The notes beneath the pieces were generated by a model. The model worked only from the letters and a program-made list of their open reading frames with translations, ran no database searches and was not told where the DNA came from. DNA of 64,000 nt from Dipteris shenzhenensis (taxonomy: Eukaryota; Polypodiophyta; Polypodiopsida; Gleicheniales). A program made the position numbers and the translations under genes. Where the stretch lies: assembly GCA_047967505.1 (NCBI GenBank), contig CM106540.1; one strand, given 5' to 3'. Shown one piece after another: positions 45,420 to 56,126 of this stretch. Position 1 is the stretch's first letter. Every line of letters begins with the position of its first letter.

Positions 45420-46490
45420 ATTCTATTTCAATATTTCATTATGGGGCTATATTTATTGAAAGGTCTAAGATGGCTATTTAAAATGTCAAATATAGCAAAC
45501 AGGTAGAGCAGTGGACAAGAGAATAGAGGAATTCACCTCTAGAGAAGAATACAATATACTTCTAAAAAAATGACAAAAATCGAAGGAGGTAGAGTGAGAA
45601 GATAGTGACATTGAGACATATTATGATCTTGAAGTAGAGGAATGATGATCAAGAGAAAAATAGAGAAAAAAAAGAGAGCAAGAGGAAGAAGAAAAATGAG
45701 AGCAAGAGGAGGAAGAAGGAAGAGTACGATAGGAACAAGCCCAAAGGAAATCACATGCAAGAAGGGAAGGACATCATCAAGAAAAAGACAATGCTTGGAC
45801 GATGAGGAATGGAATGGGTGCCAAGATGCTCGAGGATTCTTGTGGCCCAAGTGGCAAGTAAAACATTAATGTACCTAGCAACATGGCATGAAAATATTCT
45901 AGACATCCCAACAATAACAAAATGGACTGGAGTTTGGGGGAAAATATTTTACCATGAAGGGGTGGAAAACATCGGTCTAGTAGAGGTGGAGGTGGAGGTG
46001 GTGGAAGGAAACACCATAGAAAGCCTAGAATGAAAGATACCAAAATATGGAGAAGAGCATAGAGCTCCTAACATTGAGAGCTCCATTAAGTCGCCTAGAA
46101 AAATAGATTATAGAGCAATATAAAGATGGCTTACAAAACCACATCCTTGCAAGAGGCATCTAAAATGGTTTTGATTTTCCTTTTTGAGGATACAAATTTA
46201 TGTTCTTCCATGCAAGAGGGTTACCATCATGAGCAAAGATATGAGAAAGACATGAAACTTTCTTAGAGGATAAGAGGCAATGATGCTCTTTGGAAATCTT
46301 GATTCATCATTTTTGGTGGATGTAAATACTTTTGAAAAATATGATACTATAAGTTTTTGTTCAACATGCTCAACTTTCTTGTATCAATATTATTTTCATT
46401 ACATCAGATTTTATGTTATGAATTTGTATTTGATAATTGAGTTTTTGGTATGAAAATATTTGAAAGTTTTTTTATATGTGAGTATGGTGT
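45420..46490. other. No recognisable gene; purine-rich tract
   Basis: A/G-rich sequence around 45640-45740 gives Lys/Arg-rich frames, and GGTGGAGGTGGAGG occurs at about 45984. No gene or transposon signature was seen. Confidence 0.5.
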
Positions 46491-46491
46491 G

Positions 46492-46495
46492 TGTA

Positions 46496-46552
<57 letters not shown>
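46492..46552. repeat. GT and GA microsatellites
   Basis: (GT)n followed by (GA)n of about 40 bp. Confidence 0.95.
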
Positions 46553-46555
<3 letters not shown>

Positions 46556-46644
46556 CAAAGTATCTTTACATAAAAACACAATGGATGTCTATGAAAAGTA
46601 GCATAGAGGTTTGCAAGACAAAAGAATGAAAAAAAAAAACACTC

Positions 46645-47460
46645 CAAGAGCCTATGCTTGAGCTAGGATGTGAAATTGCAAGATGTCATTGCCCTCTTAT
46701 CATTTTTCATGCTGCTTGAACATGGGCTCTTGGAGCTTTTGTTTTTCATTTTTAAAACCAACTTTGAATACTTGGAACTCAAGAGTAGTGCATGCATGAA
46801 TCTATAGAAAAAAAAAGGCATCAAGGGCCCATGCTCGAGTTGGCACATGAAATGGAAAGATGGCATTGCCATCTTGCCATTTCATATGCCACGTTAAGTG
46901 TGGGCTTTTGGAGACTATTTTTTCATTTTTTGTACCAATATTGCATAGATGGCATCGTAGAGGAATGCATGTGTGAATTATGGAAAAAAAGAAAAGAAAA
47001 GAAGCTCTAAGCCAGGCTCAAGCCGGCATGCAACTCTAAGCGAGGCTCAAGTTGGCATGCAAAACGACAAGATAGTGACACCGTCTTGCTCTTCCGCATG
47101 CACCATGCTTGAGTTGGCATGCGAAAGGGCAACATGGTGATGCTGCTTTGCCCTTTCATGTGCTAGCTCAAGCATGGGCTCACGGGGTCTTTTTTTTTTT
47201 GGGTACTAGAGTTATAGAGATGGCATTCAAGCGGAGAGCATGCATGCATCTAAGGAATACAATGGAAAAAGAGGCTCTAGACAATGATGCCCTTTGATGC
47301 ACCAGATCTGGAAAAGACGCAGATGCCCTTTGATGCCATCTTGTCCTTTCATGCACCAGCTCAAGCATGGGATCCCAGTGCCTTTTTTTTCATTTTTAAT
47401 ACCAAGATTACATACTTGGCATTCAGGAGGATGCATGCATGAAAAATAAAAGGGTCCAGG
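46645..47460. repeat. Tandem array of hairpin-forming units
   Basis: Four to five related units, roughly 150-240 bp apart, each contain an inverted repeat of about 75-85 bp. One stem at about 46828-46906 pairs GGCACATGAAATGG with CCATTTCATATGCC and GATGGCA with TGCCATC. Similar stems lie at about 46649-46730, 47037-47105, 47105-47182 and 47290-47370. Loops are short. Between stems are recurring TTTTTCATTTTT, a purine run and GATGCATGCATGAA. It looks like an amplified foldback sequence; whether it is transcribed is unknown. Confidence 0.72.
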
Positions 47461-47659
47461 AGATGTATACATTATCATGTATGTATATATACAAAGTATA
47501 ATGAATGAGTATATATTTTGGTGAAAGGGTGGGGAGGGACCATCAAGAAGATGATTCATATTAACTATAAATGTAAAATAATGTTTCAAGTATAAAGCAA
47601 ATTAACACCATATTGAGATGATAATGAAAAGTATGTATTATCATTTAAAAAAAAACCTA

Positions 47660-47805
47660 TGGGTGCATCTATTAACGCGTCTATAGGCCCGCATCTATAG
47701 GTGCATCTATATAATAGATAGACGCACCTATAGACGTGCTATTAGATGCTCTATAGAAATTAAAAAAAAAGAAAGATGTGCTAATGGACGCTTTGCATAA
47801 ATTTT
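47660..47805. repeat. CACTA-type subterminal repeat cluster 1
   Basis: Repeats of a 10- to 12-bp motif in both orientations: GCATCTATAGGTGC, GACGCACCTATAGACGTG, GTGCTATTAGATGC. The same motif clusters at 52.06, 52.56 and 60.22 kb. Dense inverted subterminal motifs of this kind are typical of CACTA element ends, where the TnpA-type protein binds. Confidence 0.65.
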
Positions 47806-48109
47806 TAATAAAAAAAGTAGAATTTTGTGTGGTTGAATAGAATGCTGTGTATGCTGTGTGATTGCAGGAATCCCATTTCCACAGTGTGCAATTCAATTCT
47901 TACAGCCAATCAAATTTTAACTAGCACGGTTGGGATTTTATTTAGCACGATTCCATGCACGTCTATAGCCGACGATTACAATTCCGAATAAAACATTACA
48001 ACTCCAAAACGTTTAGTTCACAAGGCATTCATTGATAGAACATTGCACAAGGAGATTGAATGCCAAAAAAATAAAAGGAGTGTATATTGATTTATAGCCC
48101 AAAAAGTTC

Positions 48110-48235
48110 TTGTATGTACATATAGCATGAAGCCAAGCCACCTGTGGCTTCAAGTACAAAAAATAAGAGGAGTATATATACAAGAGAGGCACGAAGCCAA
48201 GCCAATGGCTTCAAGTACAAAAAAGAGTAGTTAGC
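48110..48235. repeat. Paired short hairpins GAAGCCA...TGGCTTC
   Basis: GAAGCCAAGCCACCTGTGGCTTC (about 48130) and GAAGCCAAGCCAATGGCTTC (about 48192) each form a stem and are followed by AAGTACAAAAAA. They lie 3' of the minus-strand CACTA open frame. Confidence 0.7.
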
Positions 48236-48249
48236 ACTAATTCTAGCAC

Positions 48250-49880
48250 TACTTCTATGACTAATCTAAGTCATTTGCGTCCTTGCTCCCTTCTTTGTCG
48301 CCTTCTTCATCACCTTCTTCCTCCTCAGTATCCTTGCCTTCTTCTCGGGGGGGTCACTATGTATAAACCCTCTATATCACGTGCGTTCAAGGCCTATATT
48401 TAAAATCCCTTATCTGTAAATTTTTTCATTAATAAAATGTACCCCTTTTCTATACAAATCTGTAAATTTTTTCCAAAACTATTTTAAATAGTCCTTTATG
48501 TATATTTATTTCTGTAAATTTTAGAAATAGAGAATATCCTTCTGTCGAACTCACGTGATAGGGTTACATTTGATGAGTGACCCCCCCGAGGCCTTCTTCC
48601 TTTTGAATATCCCTAGGGGCCTATAAACGAGAGACAACATGTATCAATGTATGAAAAATCAAATCTTTATTTATAATATTGACATTATTTAAGTACTTTT
48701 AAATACCTAGGGGGGCGCTCCAGTAGCTCGGATATATAGCTCCCTAGTAATCACCCCTTATCATAGAAGTGCCTCCATGTATGTCCTCTGCAATGTGCAC
48801 GATGGTAGGCTATCTCAACAGGAGTAGGATACCTGCCCATGATATCAAGTTGCAAGATGAAACAATTTGCGAAGGGGCTAGTACAAAGAAACAACCTCCT
48901 AATAAACCACATAAACACAATATAATTTGAGATCGATACTTACAAATTGGGCCTCTCATGATTAAAAACACCCTGCTCCAAAATGCACATTTCCATATTG
49001 CTCCATTTGGATCCTTTGTGCCTCCACATGCTACACACTAGGGTCTGCCTTCGTTGCCTTCATTGCTTTCTTCCACTCTCACTTATGAGCAGTGTGTAGC
49101 TGGCCCCTTGGTGGTTGACCTGCCTCTCTCCTGGCAATCTTGGCTAGTGCATGCCTCTTAAGCAAAGATATTTTATTGGCAAGTATAACAATAATCTTTG
49201 ACTTTGCCCATTTCTCTATGAACTCAACATTGGGGGGATTGGGAAACCTAGAGCATACAACATTGATGGTCTCATCAGCCAACCTTTTGGATGCTCTTTG
49301 TATGGAATAAAGCAATCTCTATAGTTGTTAGCAACTATAGAGTGCATGAAGGCCATGATGCCTTTCCCCGTGCATCCATCAAGATGCCTCCTCTCTGAGT
49401 GATGTTGTAGAAGATCGTACCATCACCCTCTGGCACATTTGCATCATATGAATCCTCCCTGCCCCCACCATTACCCCCCCTAAAGCATTGTGTCATGCAT
49501 CCCCTAGAGCTCTCCTTGCTATTACGCCTACTGTCCTATCGTGTGATGAGTTAGTACGTTGGCCACTCATCTCTGGAGAAGTGACTCGACTGCACGGGAG
49601 TATGCTAGCGGCTCTACGAGGTAGAAGGGACTCTTGACCACAGGGGGGAGAAGGGACTCCAGACCGCTTGCTAGGCAAAGGTTGGTGGCTCTGTTGCTTG
49701 CTAGGCTATCTCGACTCCATAGGAGTAATCTCAGCTAGTGTGGGGTTGGGGTGGTTTGGAGTCTATACTGCTAACTCTTGGGGGGTGTTTTGAGTACTCG
49801 TCATGTATTTGTATAACTCTTGAGGAGTGAGAGGGTGCCCCAAAAGGTTATATAATTGCTATAATACGGCATCCCAAAGA
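48250..49880 (-). pseudogene. CACTA ORF1-type protein remnant
   Basis: Minus-strand frames include 49079-49315 (RFPNPPNVEFIEKWAKSKII ... LAKIARREAGQPPRGQLHT), a nearby VHFGAG motif at about 48.98 kb, and a Glu/Asp/Lys-rich C-terminal tail at about 48265-48343 that is interrupted by MITE copy 2. The order and the YSNPSNLEF / FPNPPNVEF and HFGAG correspondences link it to the plus-strand gene at 56.1-57.8 kb. Both resemble the Ptta/En-Spm-type second protein of plant CACTA elements, though the match is weak. It is broken by stops. Confidence 0.45.
48344..48590 (-). mobile_element. 247-bp MITE, copy 2
   Basis: Same 15-bp termini as copy 1, in reverse orientation. The 8-bp duplication GCCTTCTT is at 48336-48343 and 48591-48598. 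By eye it differs from copy 1 at one position (T to C in the GGATATT(T/C)TCTAT segment). It sits in the acidic C-terminal tail of a CACTA protein frame. Confidence 0.93.
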
Positions 49881-49944
49881 TTAGGTGAGGCTCTTGAAGA
49901 GCTTCCTGGCCACATGATGAACTGCAAAAAAGAAGAGAAGAAGA

Positions 49945-50200
49945 TTTCCATCATGCATGCCCTCTTTCCATCATGCATGCAATCCCATGATTTCCATCAT
50001 GCATGCCCTCTTTCCATCATGCATGCAATCTCATGGTTTCCATTATGCATGCCCTCTTTCCATCATGCGTGCAATCCCATAATTTCCATCATGCATGCCC
50101 TCTTTCCATCATGCATGCAATCCCTTGATTTCCATCATGCATGCCCTCTTTCCATCATGCATGCAATCTCGTGATTTCCATCATGCATGCCCTCTTTCTT
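49945..50200. repeat. 46-bp minisatellite
   Basis: Unit starts TTTCCATCATGCATGCCCTC, with copies at 49945, 49991, 50037, 50083, 50129 and 50175, exactly 46 bp apart. Each unit is itself two related halves sharing TTTCCATCATGCATGC. The 115-residue frame over it is a repeat translation. Confidence 0.95.
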
Positions 50201-50308
50201 TATCCTACCCTCATGTTGCAGTCCAATTTCCCTCATGCAATCACTTATTTCCATCATTCATGGAATCCCTTATTTCCTCATGGATGCTTAAGGTATTGAA
50301 AATTTGAC

Positions 50309-51560
50309 TTAAACATGCATGCAAGGGAAAGGAGAAAAAGGAAACAGAAGGCAGGATGGGAGAATGGAAGGAGGGAGAATGGAAGGAGAAGGGATCAGAG
50401 CTCCCTTGCCTTCCGCTGAGGTAATCATTTTTTTGACTCTATAAGGTCCTTGACCTAGAACTTTGAGTTTGCCCTTGTGGACTTTGGTACTGTATAGTAA
50501 AACCGGGTCACCTTCCTTGAGGTCTTTGTCTTTAAGGTTCATGTCAAACCATGCCTTCCTTCTTCATTTTTCTGTTGTCATGGCATGGTAGGCAATTAAT
50601 TTGGACTCAGTATGCTTCTCTAATTGGTAGAGTCTTTCTTTCAAGGATGCATGATCTCCCATACATTCTTGCACTACTATGGGTAGGATGGGTATTACAA
50701 ATTCTAGTGGGACCATAGCTTCAAAGCCATACACCAATTGAAAAGGTGTATTCCATGTGCTGACCTTGAGTGTGGTTCAGGATACCCATAAGGCTGCATT
50801 GAGTTTCTCTACCCAATTAGAATGCTTTGGTTCTACTACCTTCATGAGGACAATTCATAATATTTTGTTAGTGGATTCTGCTTGTCCATTCCCTTGGGGG
50901 TAGTAGGGTGTGCTCTTTCTATGGATCACCACATAAAGCCAGGCAAGAGTTCTTGGATAGCCTCATTGACAAAATGTGTGGCTCTATCTGACACAATTTC
51001 AATGGGGCATCCGAATCGGGTGATCACATCCTCATACAAGAACCTTGCCATGCTTCTGGCATCTGCCTTTCTGATTGCTTTAGCTTCAACCCATTTTGTA
51101 AAGTAATCAGTGGCCACAATGATGTATCGAGCCTATGTTCCCTTTGTCGCTGGATGTATGGGACCCATAAAATTAATCCCCCATTTTTCAAATGGTTTTT
51201 GTGCAACAACTATTGTGAGGGGTTGAAGTCCTTTTGTTGTGGTTTAGTAGTTCGTTGTGGCATACAACTTTTGACATATTAATAGGCATTTGCCCAAAGT
51301 GTTGGCCACCAGTATCCTATGGGGAGGACTTTTCTTGTTATTGCTTCCCCTTGGAAATGTCCACCTACAATGCCTTCATGGGCTTCACTAAGGATTGGAA
51401 TGATCTCATGTGGCATTACACTTCTCCTTAAAACTTGATCTGTGCCCATCTTGTGTAGTTGCCCTACAATGAGTTGATAGGGTGCACCTTTTAGGATTAG
51501 TTATATGGCATCCACTGCTTTCATTTCAAGAGGTGGTCTTCCCACCATTAAGTACCCAAT
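50309..51560 (-). pseudogene. Gypsy integrase fragment, copy 1
   Basis: On the minus strand the zinc-binding region comes first, with an MPHEI...AHEG..GGHF pattern at about 51330-51420. The integrase core follows: ATDYFTKWVEAKAIRKAD and FGCPIEIVSDRATHF at 50926-51117. It ends with an integrase C-terminus, EGDPVLLYSTKVHKGKLKVL then GQGPYRVKKM (the GPY motif), at about 50430-50510. Frames are broken. About 1.1 kb of it corresponds to 61.09-62.17 kb. Confidence 0.88.
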
Positions 51561-51947
51561 AATGTTTGCACACCAATCAGGCACAGCGTCTACCTGAAAT
51601 AATGGGACATCTAGTAGGTCATTTTCTATTCATTCTGACTCTAGTATGCCCATCCACTTTGCACTTAGTGCACCAAACTTCTCCTCTTTTGGAACTGTTG
51701 TTACTCCCTTTTAAGTTTCTCATCCTTTATGTTTGTTGTGCCTATTTTGATAATTATCTCATTATCTTATTCTTTACTATGCAAGATGGCAAAGATCACA
51801 CTTTCCTTCTTTTGGGTTAGAGATGACCCCCTTCTCAATCGCAATTGTTCGTCATATGTCCTCATCAAAATTGTGATCTCCGTGTCTCTCAACTCTGCAC
51901 CATTGGTGGCACCACGACAACCACGAACAAAGCACTATTTTGTCTAG

Positions 51948-52036
51948 GGCAAAGGAGAAGGGGAAGGGGAAAGGGAAGGGAAAGGGGAAGGGGAAAGGGG
52001 AAGGGGAAGGGGAAAGGGGAAAGGGAAGGGAAAAGT
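51948..52036 (+). repeat. GGGGAAAGG purine tract
   Basis: About 90 bp of GGGGAA and GGGAAAG units. Frames on either strand here are repeat translations. Confidence 0.9.
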
Positions 52037-52054
52037 TGCATGTTTGGAACTATC

Positions 52055-52165
52055 TGTCAGAGTGCATCTATAGACGTGGCAAACAGCTCGTCTATAGGTG
52101 CGGCTTCCTGTTTTTCTAAAATTTTTGATGCACCTATAGACACGCTCCGATAGATGATTTTCAAC
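52055..52165. repeat. CACTA-type subterminal repeat cluster 2
   Basis: GTGCATCTATAGACGTG, CTCGTCTATAGGTGCG, GATGCACCTATAGACACG and CCGATAGATG occur within 110 bp. With cluster 1 it could bound the minus-strand CACTA sequence at 47.7-52.1 kb. Confidence 0.6.
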
Positions 52166-52507
52166 AAAAAGGTGAAAAGGATATGCACCCGACCCCGAAA
52201 AGGACAACAGTACCAAAAACAACCTTTTCTTGCATACAACAAATGATGAATCCAAACAGAACAACTTTTAGAGAAGACCAACCACCAAGAGACTTACCTT
52301 GGATAGAGGTATGGAAGCTTCTTGTCTTTCTTCAAAGCTGCCTCTCCTTCTTCTCTTCCTTGTTCACCCTCTTCTCTTGTATGCTTGGGGATGAGTGTGC
52401 ATGTTGGAGATGAGTGTGTATGTTGGAGATGAGTGTGGGTGCCTAGAGTTGTGTGTGTATGCTTGGAGCTAGCAATCTCGACCTATGTATTGAAAGGAAA
52501 GCAAGCA

Positions 52508-52668
52508 TGGCACTAAAAGTAGGAAATGAGCTAAAAGTAGGTTTAAAAAGCAGTCCACAATCTTCGCGTCTAAAAGCACGTCTATCCGTGCATCTACACT
52601 GTGTTTTAGATGTACCTACAGTACAGACGTGCTTATAGATGCACTTTTAGACGTGCTACATAGTTTTC
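52508..52668 (+). repeat. CACTA-type 5' end with subterminal repeat cluster 3
   Basis: CACTAAAAGTAGG at about 52511 could be a CACTA terminus. From 52560 the motif family continues (GCGTCTAAAAGCACGTC, GTGCATCTACAC, GACGTGCTTATAGATGC, TTTTAGACGTGC). A plus-strand TNP2 gene follows, as expected for the 5' end of an autonomous element. The matching 3' terminus was not found with certainty. Confidence 0.5.
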
Positions 52669-52769
52669 TCATTAAATACTCAAGGAAGATCTATAGGATA
52701 TCTTCATCTTCAAGAAGTAGCTCTAGTGAGGATGAATCCCTTTGTATCCACAATCGCGAAATGTAGTTG

Positions 52770-53234
52770 GAGCAAAAAATCAAATGTATGTGTGATTGAT
52801 GTCGAGGAAACATGCATTATGCACGTAGAATTACACTCAATCACATCTCAAAGTATGGAGAATTGGATGTGACTGTATCCCAGGTAAGTGTTAAAGCGTT
52901 GAGGTTGATTGAGATACTAGTATGGGTGTTCATGTGTTTGATATATGATCCTTTTTTAATTTAATACAGGATGCAGTGCCACACCCGCATATGTTGCCCT
53001 ATACTCATCATGAGGAGGCAAAGCGTCAGCAATATGAGGTGGGATCTTCAAGAGGGACCATTACAAATGCATGGAGTGATGGTGATAGTAGCCCTCCACG
53101 ATTACCTCATGAGGCCATGGAGGAGGAGGTGTTTGATGATATGGTGTGGGATTTATTTGTCCATAAGTGATAGCATGGAGCCGGACGATCTTTTTACTGC
53201 AGCATTGAACCACTGTTTGAAGGGTATACATTCT
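52770..53234 (+). pseudogene. CACTA TNP2 transposase, 5' part
   Basis: An exon ends at CAG/GTAAGTG (52883). An intron of about 86 bp (52884-52969) is followed by a second exon (VPHPHMLPYTHHEEAKRQQY, HEAMEEEVFDDMVWDL). The frame runs to 53234, where the gag-only LTR element is inserted, and resumes after it with a segment resembling the SVLxxxLxLLxxxxxxGWSNxS stretch of TNP2. The assignment rests mainly on collinearity with the downstream pieces. Confidence 0.5.
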
Positions 53235-53528
53235 TGTCAAAGTGAGGGATCAGGGAGGATCAAAGCACCACAAGAGAGACATAGGGTAGCAAACACTCAA
53301 TCTATTGTAATATATGTGCTTAACAATACATAATAGGCTTCTTATATAGAGAGAGCCTTTAGAATAGTGAACACATGTGGGATCCTCTGATCCACATCTC
53401 TCCTTGTGGATATCCTCGATCCACATCTCCACATCATGTAGTCCACATCCTAGGGTGGCTACTTTAATTCTTTCCTATACCATACCTTAGCCTCTAATTA
53501 TGTGCTCATGGCACCACAACTCTCAATA
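53235..53528 (-). repeat. TR-GAG element 3' LTR
   Basis: 294 bp, with TGTCAAAGTG at its left end. At the right end the terminal dinucleotide has changed (read on the minus strand it begins TATTGAG rather than TGTTCAG). Confidence 0.9.
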
Positions 53529-53681
53529 CCTCCCCTTGGTGCCATGATCCTTTGGCTACTACAAGGTGGTCAGATGTGAGTTACAAGATCAAATCCTCCC
53601 CTGGATGCTTACATGGCTATTCTCAGGTGGTTAGGTTTGATTAACAAACATATGGGCCGAGGGTGGTAAGGATGTTGCTTC

Positions 53682-54425
53682 TCAATACATGTTGTTCTTG
53701 TCATTTTGCTCATGGCTTGATGATGACTCCACGTAGTTGACGTGTTGGTTCTTCAATCTACAATCTTCTTCCTTGTATCCTAGCTTCTTGCAATGGTGAC
53801 ACTTTGGTTTGTTCTTCAATCTGTAGTCACTTTGATAGTGACCCATCCTTCCGCAATGGTAGCAATTCGTTGATGTTTTATTGAACAATGCTTGTTCTTC
53901 ATTATAGCTGTTGCATGTAGATGTCGATGTTGATGCCTTCAACTCTCTTTCTTTTTCAAGAAGAGAGGATACACATTCCTCAAACTTTGGATTTGGTAAA
54001 TTCTTCAAAGTGATTGTCAGTGCACTATACTCTGCAAGCATACTTTTAAGGAGAATTGCAAGTGCATCCTTTTCCCCAACTTTTGCATTTATGCCTTCTA
54101 GTTGGGTTATAATGCTTTTGATTTTGTTGACAAATTGTGCCATGGATTCATTGAAGCCCATGTGCATACCATAGAATTCAATCTTAAGATGGATTTCTTG
54201 GTTTTTGGCTTTTGCACCAAACACTATGTTCAACTCATCCCATGCATCCTTGGCATGATCCTTGGAGTCTATATGATGAATTATGTTTGGATCCAAGTGC
54301 AAACCAATGAGTGATAGTGCTGCTTTGTCTTTTTCCTTCCAGGCATCATTTTGTGTAGTGGGTATATCTTCTTTTACAGTCTTCCAAAGCTTTTGATGCA
54401 TAGATACCTCATTTGTGTAGACCAC
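53682..54425 (-). CDS. Copia-like Gag protein of the TR-GAG element
   Basis: The 247-residue frame contains WKTVKEDIPTTQNDAWKEKD, ALSLIGLHLDPNIIHHI, AKDAWDELNIVFG and KNLPNPKFEECVSSLLEKER, all typical of Copia Gag (UBN2-type). Two zinc knuckles follow near the C-terminus, CYHCGRMGHYQSDYR and CHHCKKLGYKEEDC. Each has lost one ligand: the last Cys is Tyr in the first, and the His is Tyr in the second. Upstream, another frame encodes VEKFTGEGFHMWSTQM, the usual N-terminal part, so a frameshift at about 54.41 kb has cut the protein. As a capsid precursor it would package element RNA in cytoplasmic particles. Confidence 0.88.
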   Translation of the reverse strand: MVYTNEVSMHQKLWKTVKEDIPTTQNDAWKEKDKAALSLIGLHLDPNIIHHIDSKDHAKDAWDELNIVFGAKAKNQEIHLKIEFYGMHMGFNESMAQFVNKIKSIITQLEGINAKVGEKDALAILLKSMLAEYSALTITLKNLPNPKFEECVSSLLEKERELKASTSTSTCNSYNEEQALFNKTSTNCYHCGRMGHYQSDYRLKNKPKCHHCKKLGYKEEDCRLKNQHVNYVESSSSHEQNDKNNMY

Positions 54426-54826
54426 ATGTGAAATCCTTCCCCAGTGAACTTCTCAACAGTTGGGGTGCGTATTGGAGCAGTGGGTTGATAGGCGGCTTCC
54501 AATCGGTTACAGTAGGAGCTGCTTCATAAAGCCCTTCAATGATACTCTCTCCCTCTCTCAAACAACATGAATGAAATCGCTCTCTCTCACAATGTCTCAA
54601 CCGAATACCTCTTTTCTCTCACTCAAACAAGGAAGATTTCTCTCACCGAAAGAGATAGAATGAACGGAAGTTTCTATCACTCAATCAACGGAAATATCTT
54701 TCAATAAAATGGATGGAAATCTCTCAACTGAAATGATCTCTCACGGAGAACACTCAAGAGAACTCTCAAAATCTCGACCACTCTCACTCTCTCCAGAATT
54801 GCAATGCCTCAGCAGAAGGCAAGGGA

Positions 54827-54838
54827 GCTCTGATACCA
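54827..54838 (-). other. Primer-binding site of the TR-GAG element
   Basis: On the minus strand TGGTATCAGAGC, a perfect match to the initiator-Met tRNA site, directly next to the 5' LTR. Confidence 0.93.
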
Positions 54839-55132
54839 TGTCAAAGTGAGGGATTAAGGAGGATCAAAGCACCACAAGAGAGACATAGGGTAGCAAACAC
54901 TCAATCTATTGCAATATATGTGCTCAACAATACATGATAGGCTTCTTATATAGAGAGAGCCTTTGGAATAGTCAACACATGTGGGATCCTTTGATCCACA
55001 TCTCTCCTTATGGATATCCTTGATCCACATCTCCACATCATGTAGTCCACATCCTAGGGTGGCTAATTTAATTCTTTCCTATACCGTATCTTAGCCTCTA
55101 ATTATGTGCTCATGGCACCACAACTCTGAACA
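54839..55132 (-). repeat. TR-GAG element 5' LTR
   Basis: 294 bp with intact TG...CA ends (minus strand TGTTCAGAG ... CTTTGACA). On the minus strand a TATA-like CTATATAAGAAGCC lies at about 54945-54958. Confidence 0.9.
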
Positions 55133-55137
55133 ATTCT

Positions 55138-55440
55138 CTGTTCTACGTGCCTCCCTTGAGTTACTAGACGTGCAAACCATCTATGGATGGAGCAATGCAA
55201 GTTTGAATGCATTATTCAAGTAAGCTTTAAAGTCTATTTTGCAAACATGGTGAATTATGCTAGTGGGTTAATTATTGGAATGCTTTTTCTCATTTATGGT
55301 CTTCACGTGCAGGCTATTGTGTAAAATGCTCCCAAGGGAGAATAAATTACTTACCTCAAGAGATATGGCAAGGCAACATGTAACCTCTCTTAGAGGATTG
55401 GATTACAACCGCATCCATGCATGCATTGTGAAGATAGTGG
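55138..55440 (+). pseudogene. CACTA TNP2 transposase, part following the TR-GAG insertion
   Basis: Continues with SVLRASLELLDVQTIYGWSN to a GTAAGC donor at about 55220. An intron of about 93 bp follows, then an exon from 55313 with KMLPRENKLLTSRDMARQHV and LRGLDYNRIHACIVK. The YGWSN...LPxENxL...GLDYxRIHAC series is the TNP2 pattern; the Cys/Asn/Asp following HAC is lost because foreign sequence begins at about 55435. Confidence 0.7.
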
Positions 55441-55689
55441 GAGAGAAGGAAGAGTCTCACTTGTGGCTTTCTCACATACACAATGGGGGAACACACACAA
55501 AGGTGGAGGCTGAAAACAATTTTCCTCTTCTTAGTTGTGAAAGCCAAAAGAACTCTAGTACAAAGAGATAGAAGAACCCTATATGTGGGTCTCAAACCAA
55601 ACTTAGCTAACTAAGGTGGCATACTAAGTGAGCCACAAACTAGAGTACATAAGGATAGTTGTCATCCAGCTATATTATTCATCGGCGGT

Positions 55690-56010
55690 GCTCATATGCT
55701 CATTCATAAGCATAAACATATGCTTTCTTTCTTTTTCTCTTATGCTTATGCACTTTTTCTGTCTTTCAATCTCTTTTTCCCCTCTTTCAAACATATGCTT
55801 TCTCTCTTTTTCGTATATGCATATGTTTTTTTCATAAGCCTACCTATGCCTATGCTTATGCTTATGCATGAGCATAAGCATATGCTCATATGCTCACTCA
55901 TAAGCTCATTCTCTTATGCTCATATGCTCATTCATAAGCATAAGCATATGCTTTCTTTCTTTTTCTCTTATGCTTATGCTCTTTTTCCCTCTTTCAATCT
56001 CTTTTTCCCC
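55690..56010. repeat. CATATGCTCATAAGC repeat cluster with 228-bp spaced duplication
   Basis: A segment of about 58 bp starting CATATGCTCATTCATAAGC at 55694 recurs at about 55922. Between them is an alternation of ATGCTTATGC and GCATAAGCAT that forms a palindrome near 55850-55885. The overlapping 113-residue Phe/Met/His-rich frame is repeat translation. Confidence 0.85.
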
Positions 56011-56126
56011 TCTTTCATAATTGTCTCAAGTAATTAATTGTCTTTTTGCTTCTTACCCGCTCTTGTTTTTTATTTTTTGTTTTCGTGTTTGTGTCTATGT
56101 TTGTCCAATCCCCCCAAATTAGACAT

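Larger units (their letters stand above)
53235..55132 (-). mobile_element. Gag-only LTR retrotransposon (TR-GAG type), complete with target duplication
   Basis: The 1898-bp element has LTRs of 294 bp at both ends (53235-53528 and 54839-55132; about 15 differences by eye, near 95% identity). A perfect initiator-Met primer-binding site lies beside the right LTR on the minus strand (54827-54838), and a purine tract (minus strand AAGGGGAGG) lies beside the left LTR. The 5-bp duplication ATTCT is at 53230-53234 and 55133-55137. The only coding sequence is a Copia-like gag on the minus strand; protease, integrase and reverse transcriptase are absent. This matches the non-autonomous TR-GAG class of plants, moved in trans by a Copia partner. 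It lies in a TNP2 gene. Confidence 0.92.

Noticed and set aside
49945-50200. CRISPR-like array
   Set aside because: Units are contiguous 46-bp tandem repeats with no unique spacers, and the DNA is from a plant nucleus.
53911-54314. Plus-strand frames of 70-87 residues
   Set aside because: Antisense to the Copia-like gag of the TR-GAG element.
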